A DNA stretch of 64,000 nt. It comes from Anoplolepis gracilipes (taxonomy: Eukaryota; Arthropoda; Insecta; Hymenoptera; Formicidae). The notes below the pieces were generated by a model, which saw only the letters and a list, made by a program, of their open reading frames with translations, made no database searches and was not told where the DNA came from. Where the stretch lies: positions 9,771,001-9,835,000 of the forward strand of contig NC_132983.1 of NCBI RefSeq assembly GCF_047496725.1. Reading direction: 5' to 3'. Made by a program: the position numbers and the translations under genes. Of the stretch, positions 44,705 to 56,246 are shown in pieces (within the stretch, counting starts at the first letter, position 1; each line of letters begins with the position of its first letter).

Positions 44705-45862
44705 GTATATGTATAATAACAATCATATTTAAGATATGTGTATCTATATTTTTTATATTTTTATATTTGAATTGATTGAAGATGAGTTAAAAATTACTGA
44801 CTTTTTCAAAATATAAAAGTTATGCTTAAATGAGACTAGATGTTGTGACTGTAGGTAATTATCTGATTTTATAGTAGTTTATCGTGTGCCTAGCCACCAC
44901 ATTCTACGAAAAATAATCTCTAAGGAGACATTTGTACTCATTTCACAATGTAAGTAACAATATAAATTAGCTACATATGCTTTTTAACAATGTATCTAGT
45001 TTAAATCTGAGAAATGGAGCAGCCATGATATGATATACCTACAAAGTATAAAAAATATAAGTTTTCAAATACTAAAAATAAATTACCTTTTCTGTTAAAA
45101 AGATAATTGACTTTAGAAAATTATATTAGTGTCAATTTTTGATACTTTTAGAATTAAAAGACCAAAACTTGAAGAATTAAATATAATTTATTAATCTAAA
45201 TTGCATATTTTGATATTTTTGAGAAATACATATTTTTATTATTATTTAATATGCTAATATAATAATACTTTAATATTAAATGTTTAATATTAATATTAAA
45301 TATTAATATTAAATAGGATAGATACAATAATATTTTCTGTTTTTCAACTATTAAACATTGCCCGATAAAAAATTTCTTATGTATAGCTATGCAGAATTAA
45401 ATATAATTATACAGTATTCTACACAATTGTGTACAATTATAGATGACAGCGTATAAAACGTTACGTATATTTATATATAAATGGATTGATAGCTGCAATT
45501 AGAATTATGTATACATACTTATACACAATGCCTGCAACATTTTATGTATAATTATATATAATTATATATAAAGTGGACAAATTTCGTATATAAATTTGTA
45601 TAATTAGATTGTCTGATTATATATAAAAATTTTTACCGGTTGATTTACTTTTTTTATATTTTACAATGCTTTTATACACTTAAGGTTCCGTCACTGAGTA
45701 ATTGCGGTCATATTGGAATAGTGACGTTGTAAGCAAAACATAACACCTGAGAAATTTTGTGTCATTTTTAAATAAAAACAGATCGTCGATTTAGCTTATA
45801 AAATTGTCCGAAAACTAAGCTTTTGTGTGCGCGTGCGTAAGGGGTTATTCTTATCATTTTAT

Positions 45863-45907
<45 letters not shown>

Positions 45908-45980
45908 CATATAGCTCTAACTGTATATGAGCGGTGAGGCGATTATTACCGGACACCCTGTATATATATATATATAAACT
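44705..45980. other. Intergenic A+T-rich sequence
   Basis: No gene. Short ATATTAAATATTAATATTAAA-type direct repeats lie near 45270-45310, a (CATA)n/(TA)n block at about 45865-45910, and a tip fragment ending GATTATTACCGGACACCCTG at about 45935-45960. Confidence 0.45.
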
Positions 45981-47451
45981 CTTCACAACAATTAGAGGAA
46001 CACTTAAATTTTCTTAAAAAATATGCAAAATTCAGCCAGCTGTAACTTCCTTAAAAACGAAAATGCGAAATTGTTTCTAACTTTGTGGTCTATCTCCCAA
46101 TGAGAAATGACCATCAAATCGACATCAAATTAATATCGAATCGATGCAATTTATATCAATTCGACATCAATTTGATGTCAACTCGATAGGTTCTTTCTCA
46201 CTGGGCACGTGTCTAAAAAAAATCTGCGAAAATTTTAAACTTTATAATATGAAAGCTTAAAGTTTTCCTTACCAAATCGTTTTTTTTTAATTTGTCTATG
46301 ATTTTTTTTACTGTGTTATCATCGATTACAAATGTAAATAAAAAATGAGCACTTAGACTTTGATCACTCATAACTTCGTCAAAAATCATCGTACCGCAAT
46401 GAACAAAGAAGATTCTTAAACCTGAAACTTTGCTCCATCAAATGGTATACCATAATTGTCAAATTTTTTTAATAAACATGTAAACATGCTACAAACAATG
46501 AAAATAACGTAAAAAATATCGATTTTTCTTTTTTTTATTTCGACCTAGAAAACAATTATGTAAAACAACAAAAAAATAGGTTCTTCATACTCAATAGGTT
46601 TTTTTATACTTTAAAGTCACTGAATTTAACAAAACAAATTGTCGAATAACTATAAGATTTTTTTCATGGTGGCCATTGTGTTTTTATGGGGCAAAATGTA
46701 CAAGAAATTGTGAAATTGCTTAATTTCAAAAAGAAAAAATGGAAAATCAATGAATGTTAAAAAATTGGTTTCCAGTACACTGACACTATATTAAGTTTTA
46801 CTAATTGTAAGTTAGCAAGAGAAAAAGAAACATTTAAAAAATTTCTCTACCGAAATTTGAAAAAATTTTCAAAATCGCCGGCGTTAGCGTTATTCGAAGC
46901 ATACCACGAGAAGGTCGCACGTAACGTAATTTAATAACGCATGTTTTCTTGTCTTTATTTGAAATAGCTGCTCGCAGTCGGTGTATTAATGTAACGGTGT
47001 ATTGCTGCCTGAGAATTTCGCTGCCAGGTTTGCCGAAGAGCTCTGACAAGCGAAGCTAAGTCGGCGATGTAGAGATAATTTTTACCTAATTTTATATTTA
47101 ATTGATAACTCAGTAAAAAAAATCATAGATAAATTAAAAAAACGATTTTGTAGGGAAAACTTTAAGGTTTCACATTAGAAAGTTTAAAATTTTCGTAGAT
47201 TTTTTTTAGACACGTGACAGATCCACAAAGTGAGAAAATATTTCGTATTTTGTCCAGCTCGTAGTTTTCTACGTAAAAATTACCAAACTTATAGAAACAT
47301 AAAAATAATGGTGAGCTTTCGAAAGTAGGGATTTCATGCTTTAAAACTCTTTTTTTAAATTTAAATTTTTTTCATTTTTAAGGAAGTTACAGCTGGTTAA
47401 ATTTTGACTATTTTTTAAGAAAATTCAAATGTTCCTCTAATTGTTGTGAAG
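45981..47451. mobile_element. Long inverted-repeat DNA transposon remnant (1.47 kb)
   Basis: Ends CTTCACAACAATTAGAGGAAC and its complement are followed by arms of at least 250 bp (TCAGCCAGCTGTAACTTCCT... and complement). The ends look Tc1-like by inference. A short minus-strand frame at 46834-47049 has no recognisable domain, so the transposase is missing or decayed. Confidence 0.72.
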
Positions 47452-48149
47452 TTAAAGAAGTTTATACAGGGTATTAGAAAACTCTGGGAACGGTCAAATA
47501 TCTCGAAAACGAAACGATTCTGAGAAAAATGTTTTGAACCAAAGTTGTAGGGTTTTGAGGAGGACATAAGATAGTACCATTGGTTTGACCTTGAATTTTC
47601 ATTTGAAGGTCATGTGAAGGTCACGTCCATTTTTTAAAATGGAACACCCTATATATTATTGCATATTCTTGTAGCTTATCTTGAGAGCTTTCCAAAACAT
47701 TATAATAAAATGTTTTTTCATTAAACACTTTTCGAGTTATAAGGCTTTAAAGTTGCAGTATTTTGACATAAAATACAAGATATCTCATAAAATATTCATT
47801 TTTTGATTATTTTACTCTAATACTTTTATGCACAGAATAATGAGACGAATCAATTGGTGTAAAGAAAACACATAATTATGTTAAAGTAAAAATGTGTAAC
47901 TGTTAGTTGCAAATTCAGATTTTTACTTAAACACAATTATGTGTTTTCTTTACACCAATTGATTCGTCTCATTATTCTGTGCATAAAAGTATTAGGGTAA
48001 GACCATCGAAAAATGAATATTTTACGAGATATCTTGTATTTTATGTCAAAATATTGCAACTTTGAAGCCTTATAAACTCAAAAAATACTTAATGAAAAAT
48101 ACTTTGTCATAAGTGTTTTGGAAAGCTCTCGAGATAAGCTATAAGAATA

Positions 48150-48811
48150 CAGGGTCTGTCCCAAAAGTATTGAGAATGATTCTGGAAAATTTTTTTATTG
48201 AAGTTAGGTTCAAATACACTTAGAACTTTTCAAAGTAGTCCCCTTGCGAGTTTATACACCGAGTCCAACGTTTCTGCCACTCCGTAACAGCTCTGGAAGT
48301 CTTCAAGAGTCGGAGACATTGTTCAGTGCCCTCATCATAGCCGCTTGGACGTTTGTGATGGTCCCAAAATGTGTTCCTTTCAGGTCAGATTGGATGCGAG
48401 GGAACAAAAAGAAGTCGCATGGGGCCAGGTCTGGGCTGTACGGTGATTGAGGAAGTGCTGGAATGTTTTTTGTAGCCAAAAATTCTCTCACCGCCAACGC
48501 AGTGTGGCTCGATGCATTGTCGTGGTGAAGGATCCAGGCGTTTTTGATCTCTGGGCGGACGCGCATGACCCTTTTTCTTAACCGGTCGAGTACTTGGACG
48601 TAATTTTTTAATTTTTTCGGGTGACGTGTCACTGAGACAACACCCTTACTTAACGGGCGATCCACACTCTGCGAAGGCTCAGAGGCAACAGGCGGCGGTC
48701 TAGCGGTAAACCTGACATCCCCCACCACACTCCCAGGTCGAGCAAATTCGTCTCCCAACGCGCCTGGCGGTCGAGAAAAAATCATTCTCATTACTTTTGG
48801 GACAGACCTTG
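48150..48811 (-). mobile_element. Deleted mariner transposon (662 bp)
   Basis: Inverted repeats AGGGTCTGTCCCAAAAGTA... and ...TTACTTTTGGGACAGACCTTG of about 32 bp are flanked by TA (48148-49, 48812-13). The interior keeps the C-terminal part of a mariner transposase. Confidence 0.9.
48303..48780 (-). pseudogene. Mariner transposase, internally deleted
   Basis: The frame carries the C-terminal catalytic part: WILHHDNASSHTA with the second Asp, then SPYSPDLAPCDFFLF with the third Asp of the mariner D,D34D triad. The N-terminal helix-turn-helix domains and the first Asp are gone; the preceding Pro/Arg-rich stretch is out-of-family sequence fused by the deletion. The frame is open without stops for about 170 codons. 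Confidence 0.85.
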
Positions 48812-48977
48812 TATACAAAAATATATAAAGTGTTCCATTTAAGAAATTTCAAATGACTTTTACATGACCTTCATGTGACTTTTCAAGGTCAAACTAATGG
48901 CACCATCTTATGTCCCCCTAGAAACTATACAACTTTTGTCTGAAACATTTTTTCGAATTTTCATTATTTTCTGAAAT

Positions 48978-49785
48978 ATTTGTTTTTTTGTCGGTTTAAT
49001 TTCTGATATAATTCTAACAAAAGATTCAAAATATGAAATAAATTATTTGCAATTGATTGGATAAATGGGAGATAGTCTGTTTTACTTATTGCCTATTTGA
49101 AGTCCAAAATCGAAATTTCTATATAACTTAAATACATATACAGGGTGTCCCCGAATTGGCGGATCAACTCTCGTGGGTAGATAGAGTGTGTTAAACTGAA
49201 GAGAAAAATCTTATATCATTTTGCTAAATTCGCAATAATTAATGAGATATAAATTAATAAAGATCGGCCAATACGTGCCAGAAGATAAGCGCGCGGCGCG
49301 AAGAAGCCTTCTACTTGGTACTTGATACTAGGCGCGCAGCGAAACAATAGGCGGACCGCTCTACAAAGGACATACAAAGGACGTACTGAAAGAGACACGT
49401 ACAGTGCGCGCTGCGTTTATGTTTTGCCGCGCGTCTAGTATCAAGTAACAACTGGGAGGTTTCTTCGTGCCGCGCGCTTATACTGGCACGAATTGGCCGA
49501 TCTTTATTAATTTATATCTCATTAATTATTGCGAATTTAGCAAAATGATATAAGATTTTTTTCTTCAGTTTAATACGCTCTATCTATCACGAGAGTTGAT
49601 CCGCCAATTCGGGGACACCCTGTATATGTATTTAAGTTATATAGAAATTTCGATTTTGGACTTCAAATAGGCAATAAGTAAAACAGACTATCTCCCATTT
49701 ATCCAATCAATTGCAAATAATTTATTTCATATTTTGAATCTTTTGTTAGAATTATATCAGAAATTAAACCGACAAAAAAACAAAT
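48978..49785. repeat. 808-bp symmetrical palindrome centred on a MITE
   Basis: 48978-49140 and 49623-49785 are 163-bp arms that appear 163/163 identical as inverted complements by eye, and share their centre (49381.5) with the MITE 49141-49622. The MITE's own arms differ at many positions. Confidence 0.88.
49141..49622. mobile_element. Palindromic MITE, type 1-like (482 bp)
   Basis: Ends CAGGGTGTCCCCGAATTGG and complement, TA flanks. Core has AATTAATGAGATATAAATT and AAAGATCGGCCAAT, similar in layout to type 1. Confidence 0.87.
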
Positions 49786-50003
49786 AATGTATAATTTATT
49801 ATATTATTAATTTATTATATTATATTATTAATTATAATCTATTTTAATCTATCAATTCTAAATAGAATTACAAAGCATTTCGATACAATTAATTGGTTGA
49901 ATTTAAAGTTGAAATTGTCATTAAAACGCCAATAATAGACTAAAAATGGTCTATTATTAAAAAAAATTTTAAACATCCATTGTCGAGATTTAATTTTGTA
50001 AGT

Positions 50004-50125
50004 AAGTTATCCCGGAGATATCTATTTTGAAAATCCTACGGATTTCTTGAAAGTGGACATTCAACAAAGTTATCCCGGAGATATCTATTTTGAAAATCCT
50101 ACGGATTTCTTGAAAGTGGACATTC
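50004..50125. repeat. Tandem duplication, 63-bp unit, two copies
   Basis: AAGTTATCCCGGAGATATC... occurs at 50004 and 50067; the shared 59 bp are identical. Confidence 0.92.
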
Positions 50126-50283
50126 GGGTATCCTCAGTATCCTAAATATATCTTTTGATTTTATACAAATATTCTCTGGATGTCTGAAAATTTTTTAGGT
50201 ATATGCGACGGACTTAGGATTAACTTTTGCTATGTGGGTTTATACATAGGTTCATTCATTTTGATATACGATACATGCATATA

Positions 50284-52268
50284 CAGGGTGGCCCACGTAA
50301 AGTGTTACAAGGCACTATTTTAGAAAATATTTGTCAGATCGAAAAATTGTTTATGACAAAGTTTCATGTATTCAAGGGGTCTTTCTAACTATATAAACAC
50401 CAAGTTGCTTCCGCCCCGCTTTTAAGGCGAGCGGAGGGTAACTTCATAATTTCAAACGGTACCCTATAAATGGTTACATATTTGGATTTTACAGGAAAAA
50501 ACAAGTAACTTTTATCTGAAACATTTTTCTGAAAAATGCTTTTATCAAAAGTTATGAACGTTTAAACTTTAAAATAGAGGGTACTCAAATTAATGAATAA
50601 AATCATAAATTAAATGAAAGACTTCATAGTTTTTCATTTTTTCTTAATTTATTAAATATTCGAACTGTTGTCTTTGTTTTAAATTTTCTTTCGTAAATTT
50701 TCTCATCATTATGATGAATGTGTAGTTCATTATGTTTATTTTTTTCGGTTACAATCAAGGTCTTTTTTGTTAGAAGATTTAGAGTAATACTTCTAAAACG
50801 AAAATACTATTTTGTGTACATTCAGTCAGTTTCATGTTAACTTTCATGCTATGAATTTCGAAAAACATGGCTCGATTTTATGTAGAAGTTGATATGTTGC
50901 TAATTCTGGGAGAATATCAGAAAAATCCTCGGCGTGTCAACTTTTTTAAACGTTATGGTTTTCAAAAATCACATATGGCATTTTTTCGTCTAGAAAAGCG
51001 TTTACGTGTATACGGTAAATTGAGTGGAATTAAAAGACAAAGAGAAAAACCAGTGGTTAATTATGATAATAGTGTCAACATTCGCGCGTCAATTGAAGTT
51101 AATCCACACGTCAGTCAACGTGAATTAGCAAACACATCTGGAATTACACGATCTTCGATACAGCGGATTCTGAAAAAACACAAATTTTATCCGTATCATT
51201 TAGTTTTGACTCAAGATCTTTCAGAAGCTGATTACAAACGTCGTTTAATATTTTGTGAGTGGATGCGTAATGCCATAGCAAATGGTTTATTTTTGTAAAA
51301 CATTCTTTTTTCTGATAAAGCGCACTTTACCAATTCTGAGCACTGTAATAGACATAATATGCATTATTGATCAAATGAGAATCCTCATTGGATGTGTACG
51401 GTTTCTTTCCAGTATCGTTAGACACTAAAAGTTTGGTGTGGAATAATTGGTGATTTTATAATTGGACCATATTTTTTTGATGGTACTGTTAATACCAAAA
51501 CTTATTGTGATCTATTGAGCAATCATCTTCTTCTACTTTTGGAAGAATTATCACTTAATGTGAGAAGAGAAATGTGATTTCAACAAGATGGTGCACCTCC
51601 TCATTATTCCAGATCTACACGTACTCTTTTAAACCAAGTATTTGGTGATAGATGGATAGGTCGGGGAGGTCCTGTTCAATAGCCTCCTCGTTCGCCTGAT
51701 CTTACACCTTTGGCTTATTTTTTATGGGGATATGTCAAAGAAAAAGTTATGTCTTAATCACCTTCGACGATAGAAAACTTAAAACAAAGACTACGTGATG
51801 CTTCTGCTAGCGTATAATCCCAGATATGTTATTTAGAGTTAGACAAAATTTTGTAGAAAGAATTAATAAATGCATAGATGAGAATGGACAACAGTTCGAA
51901 CATTTAATAAATTTAAAAAAATGAAAAACTATGAAGTCTTTCATTTAATTTATGATTTTATTCATTAATTTGAGTACCCTCTATTTTAAAGTTTAAACGT
52001 TTCTAACTTTTGATAGAAGCATTTTTCAGGAAAATGTTTCAGATAAAAGTTGCTTGTTTTTTTTCTGTAGAATCCAAATATGTAACCATTTATAAGGGGT
52101 ACCGTTTGAAATTATGAAGCCCCCTTAAAAAAGAGGCGGGAGCAACTTGGTGTTTATATAGTTAGAAAGATCCCTTGAATACACATGAAACTTTGTCATG
52201 AACAATTTTTCGATCCGACAAATATTTTCTAAGATAGTGCCTTGTAACACTTTACGTGGGCCATCCTG
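50284..52268 (+). mobile_element. Tc1/mariner-superfamily element with ~385-bp inverted repeats
   Basis: Ends CAGGGTGGCCCACGTAAAGTG and CACTTTACGTGGGCCATCCTG, TA flanks (50282-83, 52269-70). Homologous inverted arms extend to about 50668 and 51888. The arms include an AAATGTTTCAGATAAAAGTTG motif close to that of core type 2 MITEs. Transposase on + is decayed. Confidence 0.9.
50867..51830 (+). pseudogene. Tc1/mariner (IS630-type) transposase, decayed
   Basis: Starts MARFYVEVDMLLILGEYQKN, a helix-turn-helix domain like the one called DUF4817 in insect transposons, then a second one (NPHVSQRELANTSGITRSSI). The catalytic region follows after a TAA at 51296-51298: NILFSDKAHF with the first Asp, FQQDGAPPHY with the second, and SPDLTPLAYFLWG, where the usual third Asp is Ala. 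Several stops interrupt the C-terminal half. Confidence 0.85.
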
Positions 52269-52445
52269 TATATACCTAATTTTTGTCTCTCTTTTTCTTT
52301 TCTTCGTTTTCTTTAATTTTTTTAACTTTTCATTAATTTAATTTTTTTTACAAGTTGTCACATAAACTGTCAAAATTTGAAAGCTACAGACGATACGCGC
52401 GAAGCAAGTCGCAATAACGCACTTGACAACGAGACATCGTAACAA

Positions 52446-52990
52446 TCAATTAGCATCTCGGAAAAGAGGCAACAATATGTAAATAAAATATGTAAATGTC
52501 TTTTTTAGAAGAGGGATTTGTGTGCATTGTTTTAAAGCAGAAGAGATACCGAAATATATATAGTTTCCACCACCCAGAAATTTAATGTTTACAGATGCAT
52601 TTCGCGTGTAAAGTAACAATCTCACATTTTTAGGCAAATCTACACGGCCACATTTCCTTAAAATAGCAAGTAACTCGTTAACAATATTATGTGCATTATT
52701 TCGTTCGATAATTAATTTTTGTAAATCTTATAAACTCGTCTTATTATTACAGTTAGATGAAATATTATTTATATCAGAAAAATCTTGTGTCTCAACATTA
52801 TGTTCTTCTTTGTTTACAGAAAGTGTAGAATCACTGTCTGATAGAGAATCAGATTCAAACAGTGATTCTACACTTGATTAATTTATTTCATTAAGATTTT
52901 GAGATATAATGTTATTAAATGTGTCATCGATATTTATAGAATTACTATTACTACTATTTTGTGCTTCTCTCTTATTATTAGATACTATAT
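52446..52990 (-). pseudogene. Fragment of an insect transposon-associated ORF
   Basis: Minus-strand sequence reads NNAHNIVNELLAILRKCG then DLPKNVRLLLYTRN and GGGNYIYFGISSALKQC. This resembles a protein region often found N-terminally in unclassified insect and other animal transposon ORFs (ELLxILRxHxxxxLPKxxRTLLxT), from memory. Upstream a Ser/Asp-rich segment (SDSLSDSDSTLSVNK) precedes it, with a stop between. 52805-52880 also forms a short hairpin around AGTGTAGAATCACTG. Confidence 0.5.
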
Positions 52991-53182
52991 TCGAATCAGT
53001 TGAACATAATAGCTTAGAACATTTATAATAAGGACAATTCGCGATTAATTATCTGATTCCTTCGCTTAATATTGCAACTCCTTTGGCATGACGGCGAATT
53101 GCGCTTTAAAATATCTTTTGAAAATTTTTAAACAATTATATATTAATATACGAATTATATAAGTATATATTATATAATATTA

Positions 53183-53289
53183 TACAGGGTGTCCCAGAAC
53201 AACCTTCCATCCGTAAAATGACGTATTCCTGACAAAATTTTAAGACAATTTTTCCTTTATCTACTTCCTGACATCTATTTGCTATCTCT
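53183..53289. mobile_element. Left tip fragment of a CAGGGTGTCCCAG element
   Basis: Begins CAGGGTGTCCCAGAACAACC after TA; no matching right end was found. Confidence 0.45.
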
Positions 53290-53702
53290 CAGTAAATGTT
53301 AGATGTTCCTGAAATATTCCATTCATATTCCAAAAGTTCTGTATCTCCTGGACCAATAGAGAAATATTACTATCATATTATTATATATAAATATTATTAT
53401 CATAGAACGTTCAAAGAATTGTGAAATATTCTACGAACATTACCTGTATGTGTAAGAAAGAATATTCAGTGTAAATTTTTATATATATATGGAACATAAA
53501 AAATGAAATAAAAAAGTAGAATAAAACAAATATAAAAAATAATAAGAAATCAGAATATTTTGTGCTTATTTGAATATATATTTTCTGTCCATTCTTTAAT
53601 ATACCGGAATGTTTTAGAATATTCTTAGGATGTTAATTGATTTTAGAAACAGGATTTTAGAAACATTTTATAAATATTTTAGGAATATCTAGGGTTTACT
53701 GG
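53290..53702. mobile_element. MITE with CAGTAAATGTTAGATG ends (413 bp)
   Basis: Left CAGTAAATGTTAGATGTTCC mirrors right GGAATATCTAGGGTTTACTG. A second copy at 60612-61990 holds a nested insertion. Confidence 0.78.
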
Positions 53703-53902
53703 GTTAGCATGATCTTTTGACAGCCTTGACTATCTACAATGTTATTAGAATTTACTATAAAATTTATGTTCTAAATTATTTATATTTAATTATTTATTTA
53801 ATTATATTGGACCAAATATTTTTATCATTAAAAAAATGTGTTTTTTTCATAAGGTGACACTTTTTTATGTCACTATTTTTGTATATTGTATATTGTGTGT
53901 GT

Positions 53903-53937
<35 letters not shown>

Positions 53938-53940
<3 letters not shown>

Positions 53941-54429
53941 GGTGTCCCCTAAAGATTGAATCAACGTTCGTGAGCAGCTAGAGCGCATTAAACTGAACAG
54001 AAAAGTCCTGTACCATTTTGCAATTTTCGGAATAATTATTGAGAAATTAATTTACAAAGATCGGCAAATCCGGCGCGAGTATCAGCTCGCTGCAACAAAG
54101 ATGACGAGAAGGACGGTCCTAAGGACGGTCGCTAAGCACACGCGGCGTAAATAGGCGCCATTGCCTCGCTGTTACCAGAAGCATAGACGAGAAGCGTTGA
54201 TAAGAATAATAGATTAGCGATTATTATTTAGCGACCGGCCTAGCGGTGGGCCGTCCTTCTCGCCATCTTTTTTACGGCGGACTGATACTCGCGCCGGATT
54301 TACCGATCTTTGTAAATTAATTTCTCAATAATTATTCCGAAAATTGCAAAATGGTACAAGACTTTTCTGTTCAGTTTAATGCGCTCTACCTGCTCACGAA
54401 CGTTGATTCAATCTTTATGGGACACCCTG
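53938..54429. mobile_element. Palindromic MITE, core type 1 with CCCCTAAAGATTG ends (492 bp)
   Basis: Ends CAGGGTGTCCCCTAAAGATTG and CTTTATGGGACACCCTG, TA flanks inside a TA run. The core matches 42433-42924 and 54452-54943, while the ends match 39396-39774: a hybrid combination. Confidence 0.88.
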
Positions 54430-54451
54430 TATATATATATATATATATATA

Positions 54452-54943
54452 CAGGGTGTCTCATAACTAACGAGCCAACGCTCGTGAGCGGGTAGAGCGG
54501 GTTAAATGGAATAGAAAAGTCCTGTACCATTTTGCGATTTTCAGAATAATTATTGAGAAATTAATTTACAAAGATCGACAAATCCGGCTCGAGTATCAGT
54601 CTGCCGCAAAAAAGATGGCGAAAAGGACAGCCCTAAGGATGATCGCTAAGCGCGCGCGGCGTAAACAGGCGCCATTGCCTCGCGGTTATCAGGGGCATAG
54701 ACGAGAAGCGTTGATAAGAACAATAGATTAGCGATTATTATTTAGTGACCGGCCTAGCGGTGAGCCGTCCTTCTCGCCACCTTTTTTGCGGCGGGCTGAT
54801 ACTTGCGCCGGATTTGCTGATCTTTGTAAATTAATTTCTCAATAATTATTTTGAAAATTGTAAAATGGTACAGGACTTTTCTATTCCATTTAACCCGCCC
54901 TACCCGCTCACGAGTGTTGGCTCGTTAGTTATGAGACACCCTG
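54452..54943. mobile_element. Palindromic MITE, core type 1 (492 bp)
   Basis: Ends CAGGGTGTCTCATAACTAAC and GTTATGAGACACCCTG, TA flanks. Separated from the previous element by only a 22-bp TA run. Confidence 0.88.
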
Positions 54944-55456
54944 TATATATATGTACACTCAGAAAAACGGGCCATCCAAATTAAGTACAAATTTTTTAAC
55001 ATCTTCCAATAGCGATAATTCGGCCAGAAATCATCGAATCGGGATGGGCCAAAATGAAAATGAAAGCTTAAATATTCCTTTAAACAACAAAAAAATTCAT
55101 AATTTTTTTACAATAAATATTACAAAAATGGGGGAATTTTTAAAGGTCTAACCTTAGGGTTAGACCTTTAAAAATTCCCTTAAAAAATGAGGGAAAAAAT
55201 TTTTTTTAAACTATTGCGCAGCTAAGTGAAGTCGACTCCCTGGTGCAAAATTGTATAAGTTTTGAAGCTTATTCAATTCCTAACAAATTCATATTTTATC
55301 CATTTTTCTACGACGATTTTTTAATGTTGTAAGGTGGATGGCCAATTTGTAGATCTCTCGTGAGTGCGTGTGTGTACATTATGTATGCGTGTGTCCTGCT
55401 CTTGGCGTTACCCAGGATCAACGGCGTTGACGTGGCAGGAATCTGATCCCGTGCGT

Positions 55457-55492
<36 letters not shown>

Positions 55493-55846
55493 CATATTGT
55501 TTCGATTCCTCGTGAGTGATTAGAAAACTCTTGCTCAATTTCGCGATAATGTTTTTGAATGAATTCTCTGTATAATTTTTATACAGAATGAACATTGGTG
55601 CAAGTAATAAAAGTGCTGTTATAAATAGCGCTCTTTTCACGATATTATGAATATTATGTTATCACTTGTTATTTTGCCGTACCTGAGAGCGCGAAATCTC
55701 AGCCCTATCATTCGTGAAATATAATTGCTTCCAGTTTGAAAACTATTGTAGCCTCAACATTTTTGTATTAAATTTTTCGTCTTAAAATGTTCTAAAGAAC
55801 CTGCCATTAAAATATTTACCGGCATTTTCGGGACACCTTGTATATA
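54944..55846. other. Intergenic; hairpin, (GT)n and an uncertain open frame
   Basis: Holds a 48-bp hairpin (55132-55179), a (GT)n run (about 55455-55493) and a 110-codon minus-strand frame at 55308-55640. That frame starts MKRALFITALLLLAPMF, signal-peptide-like, but runs into His/Thr/Ala microsatellite translation; a real gene is doubtful. Confidence 0.4.
55132..55179. repeat. Perfect 22-bp-arm hairpin, 4-nt loop
   Basis: GGGAATTTTTAAAGGTCTAA(CC)-TTAG-complement. Confidence 0.9.
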
Positions 55847-55849
55847 ATA

Positions 55850-55900
<51 letters not shown>

Positions 55901-55984
55901 TACATATATATACATATACATATATATATATACATATATACATATATACATATATATACATATACATATATATATATATATACA

Positions 55985-56038
<54 letters not shown>

Positions 56039-56202
56039 TGTGTTGCGTTTGTATCTCAATTAGTTAATAAAATATCTTATTAAAAAATTATTCTTAATAA
56101 CTTTCTACCCAGTAAACAATATTTGTATTCTGGATTAATATCACATATAATAATAGATAATATAATAATAAATTACTTATTATTATATTAGAAGTAGAAT
56201 TG

Positions 56203-56242
<40 letters not shown>
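55847..56242. repeat. Two long (TA)n/(TATACA)n microsatellites
   Basis: 55847-56035 and 56202-56242, with TACATA variants. Tyr/Ile-rich open frames here are artefacts. Confidence 0.9.

Positions 56243-56246
<4 letters not shown>

Larger units (their letters stand above)
47465..48977. mobile_element. Core type 2 palindromic MITE, 3' truncated, carrying a mariner
   Basis: Left end CAGGGTATTAGAAAACTCTG. The type 2 core (CCAAAGTTGTAGGGTTTTG, GGACATAAGATAGTACCATT) and its inverted half (48835-48950) flank the mariner 48150-48811. The right tip is missing where the 48978-49785 palindrome begins. Confidence 0.78.

Noticed and set aside
55308..55640. 110-codon minus-strand frame with signal-peptide-like start
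   Set aside because: Its middle is a translated GT/GC microsatellite and no family is recognisable; kept only as a remark.
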